A stretch of DNA of 62,273 bases from Paramecium sonneborni (Eukaryota > Ciliophora > Oligohymenophorea > Peniculida > Parameciidae). Below, in pieces: positions 53,933 to 62,273 of this stretch. The stretch lies in the NCBI GenBank assembly GCA_905182985.1, contig CAJJDN010000022.1:469019-531291 (forward strand), read 5' to 3'. Under the pieces are notes generated by a model. It worked only from the letters and a program-made list of their open reading frames with translations, had not been told where the DNA came from and did no database searches. The translations under genes and the position numbers were made by a program. Position 1 is the stretch's first letter. Every line of letters begins with the position of its first letter.

Positions 53933-56195
53933 ATGAATAATTAACATATGAATGATGATTCTAGTTATTGTTGTTTAGTGAATAGTAGAAGAAATTCAGA
54001 TTCGTTTTTCGCCAATCATGCTATTGATGATTAAGTAAAATAGTGTTTTAGTTAGGGTGATGTATTAAGTACTACTGGAGTTCTTTTATAATTATATAAA
54101 GGAGGATAAAATATTGAAGTTATAGCATCAAATTTGGAAAAAGTTAGATTGAATCCAAATTGGTTGAATTAGAATAGAGATGATTTAGAATATTATATAC
54201 CACAGCTTATTAATTACTTAGTATTTCGAGGCAATAATAAAGAATTGATAAATTTCTTAATAAATGTATGTTAAAATAACTTTTTTTTTGCCCATTTGAC
54301 ATATTTTTAATTGAGATCCTTGTCATAAATTGTAAATAAAAAAGTGATTTATCTGAGAGGAGTTATAGAATTTTTAAATACATATACTGATTTAATGAAA
54401 GAGCAATTTGAAGATGAATATTTAATAAATGGTTAAGAATTTGTGTGTCATAGTTCAAATGAAGAAGCAATTTAAGTTTATGGGACAGCAGCTTATGATT
54501 AATTAAGTTCTAAACTCAATGCTTCTGAAATTAATATAAAATAATATGTATCTATTAATACAGAAGATTAAATTAAAGAGTCTAAAAATGGTTTTCTTTC
54601 AACAATAAATTTTTGGAATGATATAATAAGAATATCTGAAAGGTATTTAAAATGAAAATTTAGACTTTATCTGGCATTCCCATAAATAATATCTTTAAAA
54701 GCAGATCTATAGAAAATAAATTAAAATCTACCATCTTGTGTATATATTCCTTTTGTTAAGGATCAAATTAGAAATTACGTGATCCTAAATATAGTAGCAT
54801 CTGAAAGCAAGGTGTTTTCAACAAAGGAGAGATCACCTTTTTACATTTGTCTGGAAATCTATAGACCAGATGTTGAATAGGATTAGAGAAATGATTATAA
54901 ATAATCTGAAGCAATTACTTTATAGAAATCAATAATAATTTAATAGAAAATGTCTATAAGAGGATCTGTAAATATTGATTAAAGCAAATGTAATTAAATT
55001 TGTTGAATATTAAGATGCTAATGTTCATTAAATCACAGTTCAATAACCTCTTTAAATAATTGATGAAGATATAATTGATGAGACTCCAACAGTATAATTT
55101 TATACTTCTGAAAATGATGAGGATGTAGAGGTGAAGTCTGTTTATTAATCCTTCTAAAAAGAGAATAATGAAGATTTTGTAAGTGTTAGAAGTTCATTTG
55201 CCTCAGAAATATAAAGAAAAAGTATGGTTCTTAGTTAAGAGGGTTAAAATTTATTTGGAGAGTCAGCTAAAGATTAGGAATAAAGAATTAGAGATTAATC
55301 TCTATTTGGTAATCTTAAATCATGGCGATTGGTTCATCTGATTGTAAAATCAGGAGACAATCTTAAATAAGAATAATTTGCTATGTAAATCTTGTCAACT
55401 ATTGATTAAATCTTTAATATAGAAGATCTACCTATGAGATTATCAATTTATGAAGTAATTTCGTTGGGACCTAATTATGGATTAATTGAAATGGTGAAAG
55501 ATGCTATTACAATCGATTCATTGAAAAGATAATTATGGAATAGACAATAAACATTAACCTAATTCTTCGAGTAATCAGTATTTCTGTTCAATTATTAGTG
55601 ATAATTTTGGTGGTCGTCATCGAACCAATTTCATGCATAGTTTAGTTGGATATTCTCTAGCCTGTTACATTCTTCAACTTAAAGACAGACACAATGGGAA
55701 CATTTTATTAAAAAGAGATGGCCATCTTGTTCATATTGATTTTGGATTTTTCTTAGGAAATGCTCCAGGAAAAGGAATAGAAATTGAAAATAAAGTTCCC
55801 TTTAAATTTTTAAATGAATATATTGAAATACTAGGTGGTGTTTCAAGTGATTTATTTGAAAAATTCAGAGAACTATTCTATAAAGGCTTTATGGCACTTA
55901 GAAAACATCATAATAGAATTTTATTACTTGTTAAAATGATGTAATTCAATTATAAATCAATTTTAAGGTATTCAGGACATAAAAACTCTATGCCTTGCTT
56001 TAAAAGAGGAGATAAAACTATCACTTAATTAGAGGAAAGATTTATTTTATATGAAAATGATAATCAAAAATTAAATGTCATCTGCTAAAAGTATAATATA
56101 ATTTATATTCAAGTATCATTAATTCATCCATTGATAATTGGAGAGCAAAATGGTATGATAAATACCAATATTATGTACAAGGAATCTTTTATTGA
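53933..56195 (+). CDS. PI4KB: Phosphatidylinositol 4-kinase beta (PI4KIII-beta type)
   Basis: 712 aa; introns of 21, 25, 28, 27 and 23 nt account for the frame exactly. The N-terminal lipid-kinase-unique region reads EYYIPQLINYLVFRGNNKEL and FFFAHLTYFQLRSLSQ. The kinase N-lobe starts near LPSCVYIPFVKDQIRNYVIL and ERSPFYICLEIYRPDV. The C-lobe has GGRHRTNFMHSLVGYSLACY, the catalytic loop KDRHNGNILLKRDGHLVHID and the DFG motif HIDFGFFLGNAPGKG. The C terminus matches PI4KB (SGHKNSMPCFKRGDKTITQL, IDNWRAKWYDKYQYYVQGIF). The enzyme makes PI4P on Golgi and endosomal membranes. A large Ser/Glu-rich loop separates the two lobes. Confidence 0.93.
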
Positions 56196-56734
56196 TTTAA
56201 ATATATATATATTGTATTTTTATAAAGATTTTATAATGCAATAAATATCTTAAGTAGGATAAAATGAGTTTTATCAATTTTACTTACTATATAAGAAGGT
56301 AAAGTCTTTTCTTTAGAAAATTAGGTAAATCCTAATTTAATGTTGAAATCACTTATGAAGGTAAAGACTAAAAATTTACTTAAGAATAGAGCTTTTATTT
56401 AAATCTAATAAATATAAAAAAATGAAAAAATTAATTTACTTATCAAACAAAAAATTAATGATCTTTTAATTGAATTTAATTAGATGAAACTCAATGTTAA
56501 ATTAATTAAGAATAAAAATTATATAATTGCATCAATTTAACTTGATTTTTTTTAAATAGTTTAAAAAGTCGAAATTTAATAGAGAAACAAAATATCACTT
56601 TAATTGTGCTTTAATGTAAGTTTTGATATATCGATTTAGAAAGATAAAATAATTTTTTTATAAGATTTGTCATATTAAAAATAAGAAGACACTCTGGAAC
56701 CCGTACAAAATTAAAAGTAAAAACAAAATTATAA
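56196..56734. other. Decayed coding-like DNA upstream of the AAA relic
   Basis: Short coding-looking fragments on + (for example MQQISQVGQNEFYQFYLLYK near 56236 and NVEITYEGKDQKFTQEQSFY near 56343), broken by TGA in every frame. They may be the eroded N-terminal part of the Vps4-like pseudogene that follows. Confidence 0.35.
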
Positions 56735-57427
56735 TATCCTATATACTGATGGTGTTAAACATATAATTTTAGAGGAAATTCCATTTAATGTAGTCAGTTA
56801 AACTTATGGATTTGATTTAATCAAAAATGTTTTAAAAGAATCAATAATAATTCCTCAATAATTTCCTAGTATATTTTGTGGAAATTTAACCTTATTAGGG
56901 AGTATTGTTATTTGGACATCTAGATCAGGAAAATTATCAATAATTTAATTGGGTTGCAACAAGATTTAGGGAACTTTATAAAGAATAAATTTTAAAGATT
57001 TGTTCTCAATTTTTTTAAAGAATTAAATAGTGATATAATAATTATTTACAAAGCTAGATAGAATAAACCTTTAATAATTCATATAAAAAATGTTGATTTT
57101 ATAAGAGGTAATTCAGAAAAGGATCAAAGTAGGGATTTATAAGAAGGAAAATCTTAGTTTTTTATTGAGGTTTTGAAAAATGTTTACAATAATTTAATTT
57201 TAATGATTTGAACCACAAATACTCCTTGGGCTTTAGATCCTATTATTATAAAAAGGTTCTAAAGACTTTTATTAGATAGGTTTTAAAAAAGAATTTATAT
57301 TTCTTAACCTAATTATAATGAGATATTGGAAATAATTACTAGTCACATGAATAATATTCTAAATAAACTAAATAAAGAGGATTTTATACGATTAGATTAA
57401 TAATTAGAAGGATATTCAATATAATGA
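56735..57427 (+). pseudogene. Vps4/katanin-like AAA ATPase pseudogene
   Basis: Clear remnants of a meiotic-clade AAA module in at least two frames. ILEEIPFNVVSQTYGFDLIK and NVLKESIIIPQQFPSIFCGN correspond to the [25 protein letters not shown] start. The Walker A site is ruined (WTSRSGKLS in place of xGPPGTGKS). A frameshift lies near 57050. In the next frame the Walker B segment IIHIKNVDFIRGNSE replaces IIFIDEIDSLxGSRx. A TGA at 57209-57211 precedes TTNTPWALDPIIIKRF (the conserved TNxPWxLDxAIxRRF), and QKRIYISQPNYNEIL follows after an insertion. Several lesions plus lost catalytic residues make it a pseudogene. Confidence 0.8.
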
Positions 57428-58229
57428 TTTTGATAAAATAAGTGTAAGAATTAAGAAGTGAAAATAAGAAGTAATTAATTTAAATGGTAATAAAATATAG
57501 AATGAAATTAGGATAATTTTGTTGATGTACTAAAGTTTGTAAAGAAATCAATAAAAAAGGAAGATTTAAAAGATATGAAAATTGGAAGATTGAATTTTCA
57601 AACATATGAAAATAAATAAATTACATTTATTGTTGTTCTAATATTAATGTGCATTTAAATTAATATATTCTAACATTAATAAATATGAATTATAGCAAGT
57701 TTAAAGAGTTTCTAATTCGTGCTAATATTGAATAATAAATAAAATTTATTTTTTACTTTATTCATTTACTATTGCTACAGAAACTGAGTACATTTTGTAT
57801 TGAGAAATTAAAATAAAATAAATTTATGTAAATTTATATAGAGCAAGAAATCATTTTAAAGAATGGTGGGGTTTGCTAAAATAGAGATTTGAAAAACTAA
57901 ATAAAATTAAATTTATTATAAAATCCTTAATTTAAGTAGTTATAAAAAATGTTTATAGTTTTTAAAGATATGATTTTGTGAAAAATTAAAAAGTATTCCC
58001 TATAAAGTAGGATTCATGATTAGGGATTGAGGATTATGTTATAATTACAGTTAAATTGCATTTATTTCTAATAGATATTGTATTTAGGAGTATTTTATAA
58101 TAATAGAAGTTATTTATTGATTTTGGTTTTCATTCTTTAGAGAAACCTTGTATAATATTTTAAATTGTATCTTTGATATTATAATAATGATTAAGAAATT
58201 GTCATAATTATATGATTATGAAAATAAAA
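57428..58229. other. Intergenic, no gene seen
   Basis: About 800 bp of A/T-rich DNA between the AAA relic and the H3 gene. Possibly more eroded sequence of the pseudogene up to about 57650 (Lys-rich fragments). Nothing else recognised. Confidence 0.45.
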
Positions 58230-58619
58230 TCAAAATTCGTCTCCTCTGATTCTTCTTGCTAAATTAATATCTCTTTGCATAACAGTCATTCTTTTAGCAT
58301 GATGTGCACAAAGAACACTGTCTTCTAAGAGATTAACTATAAATGCTTCAGTTGCCTCTTATAAGGCAAATATGGCGCTACTTTAAAATCTCATTTCTTT
58401 TTCATTTACTCCTGCTAACTCTCTGATTAATCTTTAAAAAGGAATCTTCCTTATCAATAATCTTGAGCTCTCTTAATATTTTCTGATTTCTTTTAGAGCA
58501 ACTGTACCTGGTCTAAATCTATGAGGCTTTCTTTCTTTTTTTTAATGTTTCATTTTTTTCCCTGAAGTCTTTGCAATACTTTTCTTTGACATTTCTTTGC
58601 CTTCCTTTGTTCTGGCCAT
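58230..58619 (-). CDS. Divergent histone H3 variant
   Basis: 129 aa, intronless. The fold is plainly H3: [90 protein letters not shown]. Loop 1 and alpha-2 have canonical length, so it is not an obvious centromeric CenH3. The tail [20 protein letters not shown] keeps ARTK (Lys4) but is 7 residues shorter than normal and has no ARKS motif, so canonical K9 and K27 contexts are missing. Alpha-1/alpha-2 residues QDFKTDL are GVNEKEM here. Probably a stage-specific or replacement variant that would package nucleosomes with altered modification capacity. Confidence 0.93.
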
Positions 58620-58886
58620 TCTTGAATTAGAGGGAAAATTTAATTAAAACAAATATTATTCATCATTAATCTTTTTTCCGTCAAATTTAAATTTGAATAA
58701 TATACATTATATTTATAAAAAGCCCATATTACTTTTATATAATTAGATACCGTATTATAAATGAATAATATTAAAAGTAATACTTCAACTTTCTATTCAT
58801 TATTTTAATTGTAAAATCTATGAAACTTATTGTTTCCTATTACCTAAGGTTGTTATGTAGATAATAATTATTAAATATTTGAACGT

Positions 58887-58959
58887 GGGGTAATAGCTCA
58901 TTTGGTAGAGCGTATGCTTAGCATGCATGAGGCGCTGAGATCGAAGCTCGGTTGCTCCA
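58887..58959 (+). tRNA. tRNA-Ala (anticodon AGC)
   Basis: 73 nt: acceptor GGGGTAA with TTGCTCC (two G-T pairs), D arm with CATTTGGTAG, anticodon arm ATGCTTAGCATGCAT (anticodon AGC), T arm with GATCGAAGC (the variant GATCGAA in place of GTTCGAA). Discriminator A, followed by a T-run. Confidence 0.94.
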
Positions 58960-59608
58960 TATTTTTTATTATTTTTTATTATCATATATTTATTGTAATA
59001 TTATAATATAAATTTTATTATTCTCCTTTAAAATATATAAGTTTTACTTTTTATCTATATTTTATAGAAAAATACTAAAAGCTTTATATTTTCTTTAATT
59101 AATTGATAATTAACAATATAATATGTAAAATTTACTTTCTGCCTTTCAATATTATTATGAATTTAAAGAATGATTATTTTTTTAATCTTATTACAAAAAT
59201 AATCTTTTGTTAGATGATCAATAAATACTAAATATAGATCATGGAATTAATTATATAAAAATTTGGTATATAAATAATGAAAATTTAAATATTCTGTTAG
59301 ATCTCAAAAAATAATATTTAATCCTTCATAAACATTTACAGGTTTCATCAAAAATATTAGAAATTCATTTATATTGCTCAAATATTTTTGTAGAAATTCA
59401 ATAAAATTAAATTACATTAAGTTGGTTAAGCAATAGAGACTCATGTCAAAGTAGCTGAGCATTTGTAAAAGATTAGATATTATTCATTAAATTCTTTAGG
59501 TTATATCACAATTTCTTAAAATATCTGAATGAAAAAAAATGTTAGATTTATTATCAACTTAAAATTAACTGAATAGATCAAGAATTATAAGCTTTAGCAA
59601 TTTAATGA
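58960..59608. other. Intergenic or eroded 5' part of the next gene
   Basis: A/T-rich. Coding-looking fragments near 59420-59530 (for example HQVGQAIETHVKVAEHLQKI) suggest upstream exons of the region at 59609-60316 or a relic, but no exon chain could be built. Confidence 0.35.
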
Positions 59609-60316
59609 TTGCAATAGAATTATATATTTATTTGTTAATATCTTACATTATAATCTTTAGGATTCTTTTTGGCGCTTAATCTTTTGATATCAATATTTAT
59701 AATAAAATTTACAAATTATTAATGTTTTAAAATTACATTCAAAATTGAAAACTCTACTAATTATAAATATTATCTTTAAATAAAATTCAATTCTAAAATA
59801 TATCACACTTTTTGTGACTCAATCTTACATATGCTCTAAATTCAATTAAAAAAATATCTAGTATTAGAAATTTCTCAAGAAGATCTTAGATTTATTTCTT
59901 TCATTTAATATATACTGTAATATCAAAATATTACTTTTTTTAATGATGAAGCTCGTTTAATAGAATATGTTTCTCATTCAAAAAGTCAAATAATCACTAA
60001 ATTTATCATAAAATTGTTTTCGAAACTTTTCTTACAAATTTAATAAATTTTTTTGCTTCAAATCTACATTTTAAATTAAAAGAATATTAGTAATGTAAAA
60101 TAATCTTTTAAGTTAAACTGTTAATAATTAACCACTGAAAATATTAATATAAGTGTTTTAAAAATTAAAATTAACATTAATCATGATGTAGGTCTTTAGA
60201 TAGTTATACTATTAAATGCTTTTTATTAAGAAGTATTTGATAAAGTTTCTAGTTTTTCAATTTCAATAAATATAATTATTGGTTTAGAATAAATATTATT
60301 TATATAATTAATATGA
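59609..60316 (+). CDS. Possible gene (partial model), unknown
   Basis: A frame open for 235 codons up to TGA at 60314-60316, with no start codon at its beginning, so upstream exons are expected. A 27-nt intron-like stretch (GTTAATATC...ATCTTTAG near 59636-59662) lies in it and is in phase either way. The peptide has mixed hydrophobic and polar segments (IYHTFCDSILHMLQIQLKKY, SQEDLRFISFIQYILQYQN, NDEARLIEYVSHSKSQIITK) with no recognised domain. It could be a decaying gene. Length alone is moderately unlikely by chance when TGA is the only stop. Confidence 0.3.
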
Positions 60317-60629
60317 TAAAAACAATGTGCTTATCACTCTTCACTTTTTAAAAGAGATGAATTTAAAATTGATGGTTTATTAAAAGAATGCATTTAGGTG
60401 TACCAGTAACTGATTTTTTCTTGTTTAGTTTTGAAGCTCTATCTATTAAAATACGTTAAGAAATTTATTTTTTATCGCTTTTAAAAATATAACAATTTTG
60501 AATAAAATTTAGATTTGTTACAAGTGTTTTGTTGATAAAGCCTATAAAAATTTAGTTTAAGTTTAAGGTTCTTAGTTATCAATATGAAATTTAATTCAAT
60601 ATATATGTTATTAAAATCAAAATATAAAT
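60317..60629. other. Intergenic, promoter region of the DCX kinase
   Basis: About 310 bp of A/T-rich DNA. A minus-strand frame at 60481-60666 overlaps the next gene's start and has no domain; ignored. Confidence 0.45.
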
Positions 60630-62100
60630 ATGGATCAATTTTATGAAGATTACACACCTGCAACAAACAACAAAGATGTATGAAATATGTAGAATGAAAT
60701 TAGTTAAAAATATATCGAAATGGAGATTCAAATTTATGTTGTACATTAACAATAAGAGATAATACTAAATTTCATGAAATACGTAAATTGTTACAATAAA
60801 AATGGGACACACATTTTAATCGTCTTCGTTTATTTAATTAAGAAGGAGTGGAGATTACTGAAGATGATTTGGATTATATAAAAAATGGAACTGTGCTATT
60901 TGCTTCTAAAGGTATGAATAGTTAAAATATTATTTAGGTGAAGAATTTGATGAAAGTTTTTAATTAGCAGAATATGAACAACTTTAAGATATAGGAGAAG
61001 GAGGATTTGGAAAGGTTGTTTTAGGAAGACATAAATAAACAGGAGAAAAAGTAGCTATAAAGATGGTTAAATAAACATTGACTAATGCTTAAGTAATTTA
61101 AAATAAATATTTAGGATGTTGATATGATTTTTAGAGAAGCTAGAGCTCTTAAATCTTTGAAGCATGATAACATAGTAAAGATTTATAATGCATTTTTTTT
61201 GTAAAATTTGTAAACAGTTTATATTATGGAATATTTGGAAGGAGGTGAGTTGCTTTAATATTTATAAACAAAAGGAAGATTTGAAGAAAATGAAGCAAGA
61301 CATTATTTTAAATAACTTGTAAGTGCAATTTCATATTGTCACTAAAAAAAAATAATTCATAGAGATTTAAAATTAGAAAATTTATTGTTAACTAGTAAAG
61401 ATTCAGGTGTAATAAAATGTATTGATTTTGGAATTTCTGGATTTGCTTCAAATGATAATCCTGAGAATGCAGATGCGGGTAGCCTTCGATATATGGCTCC
61501 AGAATTATTGAAAGGTATTTATATAATAAATGAATTTAGGAATGGATAAAGCAGTATCTCCTTTAGTAGATGTTTGGTCTATGGGTATAATTTTATATGG
61601 AATGTTATTTGGTACTCTTCCATTTACTGGTAATACTAATAAAGAGATTATTAATTAAATATCTGAAGGTAGAGTAATGATCCCAAATGATTTCAATAAT
61701 AAATTATCTTAAAACTGTTAAGATTGTCTTTATCGTACTTTAGAACCAGATCCAAAAAAAAGAATTACTTCTATTGAACTTTTAAATCATCCTTTTGTAA
61801 CTAATGAAAATACTCTTAGTACAAATTCGAACAGTACAAATAAGTATTAAATTGTTTTTATTTTAAAGACCTAAAATTTAAAATTAATTGTAGTAAATAG
61901 ATGAAGTTGAAAATCCTGTTGTTAAGCAAGTACAATCTACAACAAATAAAAAATAAAATCCTCAAATTTCAAAGCATCCTTAAAGTTCGAGATAATTGAC
62001 TTAGGCTCAGAAAAAAACTACTTAACAATCCCCTTTATTATAAAAATAATCATAATCTGTTGGATAAACAACAAAAATGACTAAGTTTAGTAAAAAATGA
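60630..62100 (+). CDS. Doublecortin-domain Ser/Thr kinase (DCLK-like)
   Basis: 448 aa; five introns (26, 26, 22, 25 and 25 nt) give an exact frame. Residues ~15-85 resemble a DCX tubulin-binding fold: KIYRNGDSNLCCTLTIRDNT, RKLLQQKWDTHFNRLRLFNQ, EGVEITEDDLDYIKNGTVLF. The kinase domain follows: IGEGGFGKVVLGRHKQTGEK, VAIKMVK, VYIMEYLEGGELLQYL, IIHRDLKLENLLL, CIDFGISGF, AGSLRYMAPELLKG, DVWSMGIILYGMLFGTLPF, DPKKRITSIELLNHPFV. CAMK/CDPK-like. The C-terminal tail is Gln/Ser/Lys-rich and basic. It may mark or regulate ciliary or cortical microtubules. The DCX call is by motif (YRNGD and spacing). Confidence 0.87.
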
Positions 62101-62145
62101 AAAATGTTGTTAATATAAATAAATATATATATAATAAAAATAATT

Positions 62146-62273
62146 TCAAATTTCTTTTGAATGTAATTTTCTAGAACCTGAGTTTACTGATATAGCATTA
62201 GCTTCATCAGATATTACTAATTCTTATTCCAATTCACCTAAAGATATTTCTTATTTTTAATCCATTTCTAGTA
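62146..62273 (-). CDS. Partial gene, C-terminal end only
   Basis: The frame ends with TGA at 62146-62148 and runs off the window edge. Visible residues: MDQKQEISLGELEQELVISD (this Met may be internal) then EANAISVNSGSRKLHSKEI. Acidic and Ser-rich; nothing to identify it. Convergent with the DCX kinase gene, 45 nt apart. Confidence 0.5.

Overview
The window is eukaryotic and reads as macronuclear DNA of a Paramecium-like ciliate. Open frames run for hundreds to thousands of codons only if TAA and TAG are read as glutamine and TGA is the sole stop. Introns are tiny (about 19-32 nt, mostly 22-29, starting GTA/GTT and ending TAG or AAG). The DNA is very AT-rich, genes lie tens of bases apart on both strands, and there is a giant cysteine-periodic protein of the Paramecium surface-antigen type. 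No bacterial features (operons, Shine-Dalgarno sites, CRISPR, insertion sequences) are present. All gene models were read by eye with this code. For most of them, total length minus proposed introns is an exact multiple of three.

Layout. 0.3-10 kb: an MFSD1-like transporter (-), a mitotic-type cyclin with a KEN box (+), an RBM39/CAPER-like splicing factor (-), mitochondrial ribosomal protein uL29m (+), a SUMO-interacting-motif protein (+), an unknown protein (-) and a PH-like protein (-). 10.9-19.2 kb: the giant Cys-rich surface-antigen-type protein, then tRNA-Ser(TGA). 20-30.5 kb: a large BEACH-WD40 protein followed by a formin. 31-34.7 kb: a small CaaX-type protein (-) and a coiled-coil/GAF-like protein (+). 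34.8-39.9 kb: cathepsin-B-like pseudoprotease and CK2-like kinase genes in tandem. This stretch is broken by one N and an 86-N gap and contains a near-identical 1,530-bp repeat, probably partly an assembly artefact.

39.9-51.2 kb is dense with housekeeping genes: RBX1-like RING, GSK3-like kinase, a double GNAT acetyltransferase, an unknown protein, ribosomal proteins eL6 and eL27, a coiled-coil protein, a highly divergent tubulin, a second small CaaX protein paralogous to the one at 31.4 kb, a CCCH zinc-finger protein, AK6/Fap7, tRNA-Val(CAC) and a PARP-zinc-finger/PADR1 protein without catalytic domain. 51.2-62.3 kb: a candidate structured RNA, an unknown 614-aa protein, PI4K-beta, a decayed Vps4-like AAA ATPase, a divergent histone H3, tRNA-Ala(AGC), a possible gene of unknown nature, a doublecortin-domain kinase and the 3' end of one more gene.

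There is no obvious functional operon. The genes are a mix of cytoskeletal and membrane-trafficking proteins (formin, BEACH, PI4K, DCX kinase, tubulin-like), signalling kinases (CK2, GSK3), ubiquitin and translation machinery, and chromatin proteins (H3 variant, PARP-finger protein). The most unusual items are the paralogous pair of small CxCaaX proteins, the Ser-for-Cys cathepsin B, the RBX1 with exchanged zinc ligands, the degenerate tubulin, the PARP-finger protein without PARP, the short-tailed H3, and a possible structured RNA near 51.34-51.44 kb.
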